Shown here piece by piece: positions 45,929-53,478 of a DNA stretch of 64,000 bases. The translations under genes were made by a program, and so were the position numbers. Source of the stretch: Diaphorobacter nitroreducens. Lineage in GTDB: Bacteria > Pseudomonadota > Gammaproteobacteria > Burkholderiales > Burkholderiaceae_C. Each line of letters opens with the position of its first letter. Positions within the stretch are counted from its first letter, which is position 1. The DNA lies in the NCBI GenBank assembly GCA_003755025.1, contig RJVL01000001.1, forward strand, positions 744,001-808,000, written 5' to 3'. The notes beneath the pieces were generated by a model. It made no database searches, had not been told where the DNA came from, and worked only from the letters and a program-made list of their open reading frames with translations.

Positions 45929-46018
45929 ATGTCGTTCGACACCGTCACGCCGGTGATCAAGGACGATACGGCGCGCTTTGCGCGATTGGTCAAGGAAGCC
46001 AAGGTTTCGATGGATTGA
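45929..46018 (+). other. 29-codon ORF, possible remnant of a Bug-type gene end
   Basis: Open frame from an ATG at 45929 to a stop at 46018, encoding a peptide that ends DDTARFARLVKEAKVSMD. This resembles the C-terminal helix of TctC/Bug binding proteins. No ribosome site or upstream body is present, so it is more likely a gene scar than a functional peptide. Confidence 0.3.
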
Positions 46019-46075
46019 CGGTAGGGCTTGTGCCGGCCGCGTGCTTTGGATAATGCGCGGCGGAGACAACGACCC

Positions 46076-47398
46076 ATGACCATGACAGCCCCAGACCCCT
46101 TGCGCGACCCTCAGGCCTTCCTGCTGCACCTCTACCGCGTGGCGGTGCAGCGCGCCCAGCCCTTGCACAGCATGGCGCAGCATCTGCCGCCGCCACCCAA
46201 GGGGCGCACCGTGGTGCTGGGCGCGGGCAAGGCGGGTGCCTCCATGGCGCAGGCGCTGGAGGCGCTGTGGCCGCAGGATGCACCGCTGTCGGGGCTGGTG
46301 GTCACGCGCTACGGCCACATACCGCCGCGGCCCGAGGGGCTGGCGCAGCGCCTGGAAGTCGTCGAGGCCGCGCACCCCGTGCCCGACGCGGCGGGCCTGG
46401 CCGCGGCTGAGCGCATCCTGGCGCTGACCCGCGGGCTGACCGAAGACGACCTGGTACTGTGTCTCATCTCGGGCGGTGGCTCGGCGCTGCTCACGCTGCC
46501 GGCCGAAGGCATCACGCTGGAGGAGAAACAACGCATCAACCGCGCACTGCTGGAAAGCGGCGCCGCCATCGGCGAGATGAACTGCGTGCGCAAGCACCTC
46601 TCGCGCATCAAGGGCGGTCGCCTGGCGGCAGCCTGCGCGCCGGCGCGCGTCGTCACGCTGACCATCAGCGATGTGCCGGGGGACGACCCCTCCGTGATCG
46701 CCAGCGGCCCCACGGTCCCCGACGCCAGCACCTGCGCTGACGCGCTGGACATCCTGGCGCGCTACCGCATCGACATTCCCGCCGCCGTGCACACAGCGCT
46801 GCAGGCCGGTGCGCTGGAAACCCCCAAGCCCGGCGATGTCCGCTTTGCCGGCCATGCGGTGCACATGATCGCGACACCCCAGCAGTCGCTGCAGGCAGCG
46901 GCGGATGCGGCGCGCGCGGCGGGGGTGGCGGCGTACATCCTGTCCGACGAGATGGAGGGCGAGTCGCGCGAGGTGGGCAAGGTGCACGCCGCGCTGGCGC
47001 GTGCGGTGGCGCGCCACGGCCAGCCGTTTGCGCGGCCGTGCGTGATTCTTTCGGGCGGCGAGACCACGGTCACCGTGCGCCCGCGCGCCCCGGGCGCGCC
47101 GAAGGGGCGCGGCGGCCGCGCGGGCGAGTTCTGCATGGGCCTGGCGCAGGCGCTGCAGGGGCAGGAAGGGGTGTGGGCGCTGGCGGCCGATACCGACGGC
47201 ATCGACGGCGTGGAAGACAATGCCGGCGCACGCGTGGCACCCGACACGCTGGCGCGCGCGGCGGCGCAGGGCGCACGCATCGGCGACCATCTGGACCGCA
47301 ACGACGCCTACGGCTACTTCGAGCGGCTGGGCGATCTGGTCGTCACCGGGCCCACGCACACCAATGTGAACGACTTTCGCGCGCTACTTGTTTTGTAG
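46076..47398 (+). CDS. Glycerate 2-kinase (MOFRL / DUF4147 family)
   Basis: 440 residues with the two-domain glycerate kinase fold: VVLGAGKAGASMAQALEALW, CLISGGGSALLTLPAEGITL, NCVRKHLSRIKGGRLAAACA and the C-terminal MOFRL part (ILSGGETTVTV, GRGGRAGEFCMGLA, LAADTDGIDG). It phosphorylates glycerate to 2-phosphoglycerate, the end of the route from glyoxylate via tartronate semialdehyde. This fits the neighbouring allantoin pathway. Some members were first named hydroxypyruvate reductase (TtuD). GGAG before 46076 supports the start. The stop codon falls in a split repeat element. Confidence 0.9.
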   Translation: MTMTAPDPLRDPQAFLLHLYRVAVQRAQPLHSMAQHLPPPPKGRTVVLGAGKAGASMAQALEALWPQDAPLSGLVVTRYGHIPPRPEGLAQRLEVVEAAHPVPDAAGLAAAERILALTRGLTEDDLVLCLISGGGSALLTLPAEGITLEEKQRINRALLESGAAIGEMNCVRKHLSRIKGGRLAAACAPARVVTLTISDVPGDDPSVIASGPTVPDASTCADALDILARYRIDIPAAVHTALQAGALETPKPGDVRFAGHAVHMIATPQQSLQAAADAARAAGVAAYILSDEMEGESREVGKVHAALARAVARHGQPFARPCVILSGGETTVTVRPRAPGAPKGRGGRAGEFCMGLAQALQGQEGVWALAADTDGIDGVEDNAGARVAPDTLARAAAQGARIGDHLDRNDAYGYFERLGDLVVTGPTHTNVNDFRALLVL

Positions 47399-47485
47399 CT
47401 TGCCACGCCTGCTGTTGCTGGATTTCAGATACGAATGCATCTGAATGCGGCTTCTATAAAGCGCTGGAAGCTCACTTTTTTGATC
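47383..47485. repeat. Dispersed palindromic repeat, split copy
   Basis: The left part GCTACTTGTTTTGTAGCTTG (47383-47402) and the right part ATAAAGCGCTGGAAGCTCAC (from 47456) with TTTTTTGATC match the two halves of the family. They are separated by about 50 bases, which include a TTCAGAT/ATCTGAA hairpin. The left half provides the last codons and TAG stop of the glycerate kinase gene. The match is weaker than for other copies. Confidence 0.45.
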
Positions 47486-47601
47486 TGCTGGCGCGGGCGC
47501 GCCCTGCCTGAGTGCGCGCGGCCTGCCGGCTGTTCCCCATCAGGCGATCCGCGCGGCAACTGTCCTGGACGGCGCACCACAGGACGTGGCGTTTATCGCG
47601 T

Positions 47602-47617
47602 ACAGAAGTTGTATACA
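47602..47617. promoter_or_regulatory. Putative purine-regulon GntR operator C (5-hydroxyisourate hydrolase)
   Basis: On the minus strand TGTATACAACTTCTGT, 102 bases before the start of the hydrolase gene. It shares both the TGTATACA core and the flanking TTCTGT with the other sites. The rest of the 320-base gap holds the split repeat (47383-47485) and the ribosome site CAGGAG. Confidence 0.7.
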
Positions 47618-47718
47618 CTTTGATCGTAGGGAGGGGAGCGTATCAATCGCTTGCCCATTCGCCAGCGCATTCCTCATCACCATCGGCGGGCCGCGCCTTG
47701 CCATCAGGAGACTTCACC

Positions 47719-48069
47719 ATGGGCCTCAGCACCCACGTTCTTGACACCATGCACGGTTGCCCCGCGGCGGGCATGGTGGTGGCGCTGTATGCCACGCAGG
47801 GTGACCAGGCCACGCTGGTCAAGCGCCTGGTGCTCAACCCCGATGGGCGCACCGATGCGCCGCTGTTCGACAACGCCAGCCTGCGCACCGGCACCTACCG
47901 GCTGACGTTTGATGTGGGGGCGTATTTCAAGGCGAAGGGCGTGATGCTGCCCGAGCCCTCATTCCTGGACCGCGTGAGCCTGGACTTCGGCATCGCCCAC
48001 GCCGACCAGCACTACCACGTGCCGTTGCTGGTCAGCCCCTGGAGCTACTCCACCTACCGCGGGTCCTGA
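47719..48069 (+). CDS. uraH: 5-hydroxyisourate hydrolase (transthyretin-like)
   Basis: 116 residues. It hydrolyses 5-hydroxyisourate to OHCU, the second step after urate oxidation. The family hallmarks are the N-terminal [16 protein letters not shown], the internal GRTDAPLF and the C-terminal tetrapeptide YRGS, with the active-site His and Arg in those segments. The ribosome site is CAGGAGACTTCACC. It belongs with PuuD (upstream step) and the OHCU decarboxylase domain (next step). Confidence 0.96.
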   Translation: MGLSTHVLDTMHGCPAAGMVVALYATQGDQATLVKRLVLNPDGRTDAPLFDNASLRTGTYRLTFDVGAYFKAKGVMLPEPSFLDRVSLDFGIAHADQHYHVPLLVSPWSYSTYRGS

Positions 48070-48254
48070 TGCTGCAAGCCCGCGCCGTGTGCCGCGTGGC
48101 GCAGGGCAACGCGGAGCCAATTCTTGCGAGTCGCGCATGCCTGCTTTGGGCGGGCTGCGGCGGTGCAGATGCCCGCAGTCGCTACGGCTATTGCTGTGAT
48201 TCGCGCCTTGCAAACCAGGGCGCGCGCCATCGCAGAGGCCTGTGCGGCGGCGTC

Positions 48255-48812
48255 TTAGAGCTGGCCCTCGGTCAGCGTGTCGAGCTGAAAATTCCCGGAC
48301 TTGTCCCACAGCCAGGTGTCTGTGTAGGTCACGCGCGCCATGCGCGTGGGCACGGGGAAGGGCGCTGCCGCGCGCACCGTGCGTTCGATCTCGGCCACCA
48401 CGTCGGGCGCGTGGCGGGGCGCACGCATCCAGCGCAGCGAAGTCACGCGGCCCGCGCGGTCGATGTCCACCTCCAGCACGCCAATGGCGTGCAGCAGCGG
48501 CGGCAGCTTGCCCTTGTAGATGCGCGCTGCATTCAGGCCATAAATGTGGCTGGCGGCATCCTGCCGGTAGGCGCGCGGGGTGGCCGCGGAGGACGCGCGT
48601 GCCGAGCCCTGGGCGGCCGGCACCGGACCGGTGACGCGCGCGTCGCTGCCCGGTAGGCGCGAGTCCTGGGCGGAGGGCGCCTCGGGCCCCGACTTGCAGG
48701 CCGAGACGATCGCCGCGACCAATGCCATCACCCCGGCGGGCAGCCACCACGTTCGGCGCGCACGGGATGCACGCTGGGCCGAAGAGGACTGGGCAGAAGG
48801 CAGCTGTGGCAT
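48255..48812 (-). CDS. Predicted lipoprotein with a TonB C-terminal-like domain
   Basis: 185 residues. After a basic N-terminus comes a hydrophobic segment ending in a lipobox-like VSAC (about residue 39), then a low-complexity Ala/Ser linker. The C-terminal region of about 100 residues (HAIGVLEVDIDRAGRVTSLR, then APDVVAEIERTVRAAAPFP) has the strand-helix pattern of energy-transducer TonB C-terminal domains. I do not know its role. It is divergent from xdhC, and no operon partner is visible. Bases 48070-48254 upstream of its stop hold nothing I recognise. Confidence 0.7.
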   Translation of the reverse strand: MPQLPSAQSSSAQRASRARRTWWLPAGVMALVAAIVSACKSGPEAPSAQDSRLPGSDARVTGPVPAAQGSARASSAATPRAYRQDAASHIYGLNAARIYKGKLPPLLHAIGVLEVDIDRAGRVTSLRWMRAPRHAPDVVAEIERTVRAAAPFPVPTRMARVTYTDTWLWDKSGNFQLDTLTEGQL

Positions 48813-48888
48813 GGTGTTTGTCGCTATGCTGTACCGCGGCCACGACCAAGGCGGTGGCGCGCATGAATCAAGCTGGAGGAATCAGCGA

Positions 48889-49713
48889 GTGAAGGCATTG
48901 GACTGCCTGCTGGAGCGTATCAAGACCGCACCCGCCTGCCTGGTGACGGTGGAGTCTACCCAAGGCTCGGCGCCGCGGGAAGCCGGGGCATGGCTGGCGG
49001 TGTTCGCGGTGGGCAACGACTTCGTCGGCACCATCGGCGGCGGCCATCTGGAACTGCAGGCGCTGCGCGAAGCGCGTGAACGCCTGGCGGAGCACCTGGC
49101 TGGCAACCCTTCGCGCATGCCGCTCGTGCGATATGGGCTGGGCCCCAGCCTGGGGCAGTGCTGCGGCGGCGTGGTGCAGCTGCGGTTTGAATGCGTGGGG
49201 GCTGCTGACGCGCCGGCCTTGCGCGAGCGCCTGGCACCGCGGCTGCAGCCGGTGGCGCTTTTCGGCGGCGGCCATGTGGGGCATGCACTGGCGCGGGTGC
49301 TGGCACCGCTGCCGTTTGCGCTGCACTGGATCGACAGCCGCGATGGCGTGTTCCCGCCGCAGGAGGACGACGCGTCCGTGGTCTGTGAACAGTCCGACCC
49401 GGTACAGGCGGCCGTGCCGGGCCTGGCGCCGCAGTCCTTCGTGCTCATCATGAGCTTCAGCCACGCGGAGGATCTGGACATCGTGGCGGCGTGCCTCGCA
49501 CGGCAGCGTGCGCGCGGCGATCTGCCGTTCATCGGCCTGATCGGCAGCCGCACCAAGTGGGCCACCTTCCGCCACCGGCTGGCGGCGCGGGGGTTCTCGG
49601 ATACCGAGCTGGCGCAGGTGACCTGCCCGATCGGCGTGCCCGGAATCGCCGGCAAGCAGCCCGAGGTGATCGCCGTGGCCGTGGCCGCGCAGTTGCTGCA
49701 GCGGCTGGCCTGA
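48889..49713 (+). CDS. xdhC: Xanthine dehydrogenase accessory protein XdhC
   Basis: Binds molybdenum cofactor, promotes its sulfuration and loads it into xanthine dehydrogenase. The 274 residues show an N-terminal XdhC/CoxI domain (TVESTQGSAPREAGAWLAVF, GTIGGGHLELQAL, GPSLGQCCGGVVQL) and a C-terminal Rossmann domain (ALFGGGHVGHALARVL, FIGLIGSRTKWATFR). A GTG at 48889 with CTGGAGGA eight bases before it is the best start. The structural genes xdhA and xdhB are not in the window. Confidence 0.93.
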   Translation: MKALDCLLERIKTAPACLVTVESTQGSAPREAGAWLAVFAVGNDFVGTIGGGHLELQALREARERLAEHLAGNPSRMPLVRYGLGPSLGQCCGGVVQLRFECVGAADAPALRERLAPRLQPVALFGGGHVGHALARVLAPLPFALHWIDSRDGVFPPQEDDASVVCEQSDPVQAAVPGLAPQSFVLIMSFSHAEDLDIVAACLARQRARGDLPFIGLIGSRTKWATFRHRLAARGFSDTELAQVTCPIGVPGIAGKQPEVIAVAVAAQLLQRLA

Positions 49714-49718
49714 GATTG

Positions 49719-49770
49719 CGTATAAAAATGGCTGCTGGCGCTTATGGAGCGAGCGCCAGCAGCTATTAAT
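49719..49770. repeat. Dispersed palindromic repeat, copy 9
   Basis: The best inverted repeat of the family: GCTGCTGGCGCT and AGCGCCAGCAGC (12 of 12 pairing) around TATGGAGCG, flanked by TATAAAAATG and TATTAATAC. It lies between the convergent xdhC and aldehyde dehydrogenase genes and is probably a two-way terminator. Confidence 0.85.
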
Positions 49771-49786
49771 ACAGGAGTTGCGTGGG

Positions 49787-51244
49787 TCACGCCAGCGTAT
49801 AGGCCGTCTTCACCGTCGTGAAGAACTCCTGCGCATAACGGCCTTGTTCCCGCGGGCCGTAGCTGGAGCCCTTGCGCCCGCCGAAGGGCACGTGGTAGTC
49901 CACCCCGGCCGTGGGCAGGTTCACCATCACCATGCCCGCCTGTGCATGGCGTTTGAAGTGCGTGGCGTATTTCAGGCTGGTGGTGGCAATGCCGGCGGAC
50001 AGGCCGAATTCGGTGTCATTCGCCACGGCCAGGGCTTCGTCGTAGTCGCGCACGCGGGTCACGCTGGCCACGGGGCCGAACACCTCTTCGCGGTTGATGC
50101 GCATCGCCGGCGCCGTATCCACGAACAGCGCGGGCGCCATGAAGAAGCCTTCGTTGCCGCTGCCCGTGTGGCAGGCCACGCGCAGGCCGCCGGCCGCCAG
50201 CACGCCGCCCTCGGCCTTGGCGATCTCTACGTACGACAGGTCTTGCTCCAGCTGCGCCTGGCTCACCACCGGGCCCACGTCGGTGCCCGTGGCCAGCGCG
50301 TCGCCCACTTTGATTTTCGCCATGCGTGCCTGGAGCGCCTCGATGAACTTCGGGTAGATGCCCTGGGTGACGATCAGGCGGCTGGACGCCGTGCAGCGCT
50401 GGCCCGTGGAATAGAACGCGCTCTGTGCGGACAGCTCCACCGCCTGCGCGAGGTCGGCATCGTCCAGCACCACCTGCGGATTCTTGCCGCCCATCTCCAG
50501 CTGCACCTTTTTGCCGTTCTGCACGCACGCCTGGGCGATGCCGCGGCCCACGCCGACCGATCCGGTGAAGCTGATGGCGGCCACGCCGGGGTGCTGCACC
50601 AGCGCCTCGCCGATCACGCGCCCGCGGCCCATCACCAGGTTGAACACGCCGGCGGGGATGCCCGAGCGGTGGATGATCTCGGCCAGCGCCCACGCGCTGC
50701 CGGGCACCAGGTCGGCGGGCTTCAACACCACGCAGTTGCCGAACGCCAGGGCCGGCGCGATCTTCCAGGCGGGGATGGCCATGGGGAAGTTCCACGGCGT
50801 GATCAGGCCCACGACGCCGATGGGCTCGCGCGTGACCTCCACGCCGATGCCGGGCCGCACCGAGGGCACGGTCTCGCCCGCCAGGCGCAGGCATTCGCCG
50901 GCGAAAAACTTGAAGATCTGCCCGGCGCGGGCGACTTCGCCGATGCCTTCTGCGCGGGTCTTGCCTTCCTCGCGCGCCAGCAGCGCGCCCAGTTCCTCGC
51001 GCCGCGCGAGGATTTCATTGCCGATCTTGTCCAGCGCATCGTGGCGCGCCTGGATGCCCGACGTGCTCCATGCGGGGAAGGCAGCGGTGGCGGCCGCCAC
51101 GGCGGCGTCCACGTGCGAGGCGTCGCCCTGGGCGTATTCGCCCACCACATCGGCCAGGTTGCTGGGATTGGTGTTGGGCGCGGCCTGGGACGTGGAAACC
51201 CATTCGCCGTTGATGAGCAGGCCGTGGGGGGAGGAAGCAGACAT
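49787..51244 (-). CDS. NAD(P)-dependent aldehyde dehydrogenase, 2-ketoglutarate semialdehyde type
   Basis: 485 residues with aldehyde dehydrogenase motifs: TPWNFPMAIPAWKIAPALAF, the catalytic Glu in LEMGGKNPQVV and the catalytic Cys in STGQRCTASSR. The C-terminal segment DYHVPFGGRKGSSYGPREQG is typical of alpha-ketoglutaric semialdehyde dehydrogenases of sugar-acid breakdown, although succinic semialdehyde and related aldehydes are possible. It is divergent from a GntR gene, with a palindrome between them, and looks like a separate unit set within the purine cluster. Confidence 0.88.
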   Translation of the reverse strand: MSASSPHGLLINGEWVSTSQAAPNTNPSNLADVVGEYAQGDASHVDAAVAAATAAFPAWSTSGIQARHDALDKIGNEILARREELGALLAREEGKTRAEGIGEVARAGQIFKFFAGECLRLAGETVPSVRPGIGVEVTREPIGVVGLITPWNFPMAIPAWKIAPALAFGNCVVLKPADLVPGSAWALAEIIHRSGIPAGVFNLVMGRGRVIGEALVQHPGVAAISFTGSVGVGRGIAQACVQNGKKVQLEMGGKNPQVVLDDADLAQAVELSAQSAFYSTGQRCTASSRLIVTQGIYPKFIEALQARMAKIKVGDALATGTDVGPVVSQAQLEQDLSYVEIAKAEGGVLAAGGLRVACHTGSGNEGFFMAPALFVDTAPAMRINREEVFGPVASVTRVRDYDEALAVANDTEFGLSAGIATTSLKYATHFKRHAQAGMVMVNLPTAGVDYHVPFGGRKGSSYGPREQGRYAQEFFTTVKTAYTLA

Positions 51245-51324
51245 GGGAATCCTTGGGAAGTGTGTGGACAGAGAAAAGGAGAGGCGGGCACGGCCGTGAA
51301 GGCGTGCCATTTGAAATATTGGAA

Positions 51325-51340
51325 CACTAATATATTAGTG
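51325..51340. promoter_or_regulatory. 16-bp palindrome between aldehyde dehydrogenase and GntR genes
   Basis: CACTAATATATTAGTG, a perfect palindrome in the 117-base divergent spacer, 22 bases before the GntR start. It is a likely operator for that regulator. Its sequence differs from the TGTATACA sites of the purine genes. Confidence 0.7.
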
Positions 51341-51361
51341 CACGAATGCGAGAATCCACGT

Positions 51362-52054
51362 ATGCCCATACTGACCAAGTTCCGCCTTGACCGTTCGCGC
51401 CTGGCCGCCCCGCAGGTCTTCGAAAGCCTGCGCGAGGCCATTCTGACGCTGGAGCTGGTGCCCGGCGCGATGCTGGTGCGCAGCGACCTGGCCGGGCAAT
51501 TCGGCGTGAGCCAGACGCCCATCCGCGAGGCGCTGCTGCGCCTGGAAGAGGAGGGCTTGGTGGAAGTCTTTCCCCAGCACGCCACGCTGGTCAGCCGCAT
51601 CGACGTGGCGGCTGCGCGCGAAGCGCACTTCCTGCGCCGCTCCATCGAGCTGGAGATCGTGCGCACGCTGGCGCTGCAGCCGCCCCCCGGCCTGGTAGTG
51701 CAATTGCAGGCGCAGTGCGCACTGCAGGAATCGCTGGCCGCCGCGCAGCGCTATGACGACTTTCTGGGTGCGGACCATGGCTTTCACCGCCTGATGTATG
51801 AGGCGGCCGGCGTCATGGGCCTGTGGGCGCTGGTGCGCCGCTACTCCGGCCATGTGGATCGCTTGCGCCGCCTGCACCTACCCACCGCAGGCAAGACGGG
51901 CGTCATCATGCGCCAGCACCGGGCCATCCTCGACGCCATTGACCGGCAGAACGCTCCCGCGGCCCAGGAGGCGTTGCGCGAGCACCTGTCGGGCACGCTC
52001 AGCGCGGTGGACGACGTATGCGCCCAGCATCCGGATTACATCCTGCAGGGTTAG
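51362..52054 (+). CDS. GntR family (FCD) transcriptional regulator
   Basis: 230 residues. The winged helix (VPGAMLVRSDLAGQFGVSQT, PIREALLRLEEEGLVEVFP) is followed by an FCD domain (GADHGFHRLMYEAAGV, MRQHRAILDAIDRQNAPAA). It is divergent from the aldehyde dehydrogenase gene and probably controls it through the palindrome at 51325. The effector is unknown. It is a different protein from the GntR regulator at 45172, although both belong to the same subfamily. Confidence 0.9.
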   Translation: MPILTKFRLDRSRLAAPQVFESLREAILTLELVPGAMLVRSDLAGQFGVSQTPIREALLRLEEEGLVEVFPQHATLVSRIDVAAAREAHFLRRSIELEIVRTLALQPPPGLVVQLQAQCALQESLAAAQRYDDFLGADHGFHRLMYEAAGVMGLWALVRRYSGHVDRLRRLHLPTAGKTGVIMRQHRAILDAIDRQNAPAAQEALREHLSGTLSAVDDVCAQHPDYILQG

Positions 52055-52095
52055 GGACAATCCCTGGGCCATTCCAGCGGCCGTTGCCAGAAAAG

Positions 52096-52111
52096 TGCAT
52101 ACACTTCTTGT
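52096..52111 (+). promoter_or_regulatory. Putative purine-regulon GntR operator D (puuD)
   Basis: TGCATACACTTCTTGT within the palindrome AAGTG-CATA-CACTT, 147 bases before puuD. One base of the TGTATACA core differs from the other three sites, but the TTCTTGT flank is kept. Confidence 0.6.
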
Positions 52112-52242
52112 TCACAAAACGGGTCGCAGCGGTGCCCCGGCAGCTTCCTGCCACGGTGCGCGGCCCCTCTTTTTCTGCTCAGAGCGCCCGCAGTGGTGAG
52201 CAGCTTGCAGGTGGCCCGCCGGGCCGCCAAGGTTGAAACACG

Positions 52243-53445
52243 ATGGAAAGCTACTTCCTCGACTGGGCCAATCTGCTGCTGCGCTGGCTGCACGTCATCA
52301 CTGCCATCGCCTGGGTGGGCTCCTCGTTCTACTTCGTCTTTCTGGACAGCAGCCTCACGCCGCCGGTCGACGAGGACCTGAAGCGCCAGGGCGTGAACGG
52401 CGAGCTTTGGGCTGTGCATGGCGGGGGCTTCTACCACCCGGTCAAGTTCAACGTGGCGCCCCCGAAGCTGCCGGACCATCTGCACTGGTTCTTCTGGGAG
52501 AGCTATACCACCTGGCTCAGCGGCTTTGCGCTGCTCACGGTTTCGTATCTGTGGAACGCGGGCATCTACCTGGTGCATCCGGCTAACCCGCTCATGTCGC
52601 CCGCCATGGCCATCGTGGCGGCACTGGCCTTTCTGGTGGTGTTCTGGCTGCTGTACGACGGCATCTGCCGCGTGTTCGGCCAGAAGGCCAACGGCGATGC
52701 CACCGTGGGGGCGCTGGTGCTGGTCCTGGTGTGCATCGCCGCGTGGCTGGCCTGCCGCATCTTTCCCGGCCAGGCGGCCTTCCTGCTGATGGGCGCGATG
52801 CTCGCCACCTCGATGAGCGCCAACGTGTTCTTCTGGATCATTCCCGGCCAGCGCAAGGTGGTGGCGGCACTGAAGGCCGGCCAGCCGGTGGACCCGGTGC
52901 ATGGCAAGCGCGGCAAGCAACGCAGCGTGCACAACACGTACTTCACGCTGCCGGTGCTGTTCGCCATGCTCTCCAACCACTACGGCTGGCTCTACAACCA
53001 TGGGCAGAACTGGCTGGTACTGATCCTCATGATGTTCGCAGGCGCGGCCATTCGCCAGTTCTTCGTGATGCGCCACGGCTACAAGCTGGGCCGCAACGGC
53101 CATCCCTGGCCCTATGCGGCCGTGGGCGTGGTGGTGCTGCTGGGCGTGGTGGTATGGCTCAAGCCGGCTGCGCCGGCCGTGTCCGCCGCCGCGCCGGCCG
53201 CCGCAGGCTACGAACAACTGCACGCCGTCATACAAAAACACTGCGTGGTGTGCCACAGCGCCAACACCGCGCAGAAGAACGTGAAGTTCGACACCCCGCA
53301 GGACGTGAAGAGCCACGCGCAGCAGATCTACCAACAGGTGGTGCAGCTGCGCAAGATGCCGTTTGGCAACCCGGGCGCACTGTCCGACGAAGAGCGCGAA
53401 ACCTTCAAACGCTGGTACGAAAACGGCGCCAGCATCGCGCCCTGA
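52243..53445 (+). CDS. puuD: Urate hydroxylase PuuD (membrane urate oxidase with cytochrome c domain)
   Basis: 400 residues. An N-terminal integral membrane domain of about eight spans (LLLRWLHVITAIAWVGSSFY, EGxHGGGFYHPVKF-like AVHGGGFYHPVKFN, NNWLTLPVLF-like NTYFTLPVLFAMLSNHYGW) is followed by a C-terminal cytochrome c domain with CVVCH (Cys334, Cys337, His338). It oxidises urate to 5-hydroxyisourate and passes electrons to the respiratory chain instead of making hydrogen peroxide. A TGCATACA site upstream links it to the purine regulator. Confidence 0.93.
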   Translation: MESYFLDWANLLLRWLHVITAIAWVGSSFYFVFLDSSLTPPVDEDLKRQGVNGELWAVHGGGFYHPVKFNVAPPKLPDHLHWFFWESYTTWLSGFALLTVSYLWNAGIYLVHPANPLMSPAMAIVAALAFLVVFWLLYDGICRVFGQKANGDATVGALVLVLVCIAAWLACRIFPGQAAFLLMGAMLATSMSANVFFWIIPGQRKVVAALKAGQPVDPVHGKRGKQRSVHNTYFTLPVLFAMLSNHYGWLYNHGQNWLVLILMMFAGAAIRQFFVMRHGYKLGRNGHPWPYAAVGVVVLLGVVVWLKPAAPAVSAAAPAAAGYEQLHAVIQKHCVVCHSANTAQKNVKFDTPQDVKSHAQQIYQQVVQLRKMPFGNPGALSDEERETFKRWYENGASIAP

Positions 53446-53478
53446 CGCCCCCCGGTATTGCGGGCATCATCCGGGGCC

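Noticed and set aside
52243-53445. PuuD as an ordinary cytochrome c or cytochrome oxidase subunit
   Set aside because: The eight-span N-terminal domain, the position beside guaD and uraH, and the single C-terminal CxxCH domain together match urate hydroxylase PuuD, not an oxidase subunit.
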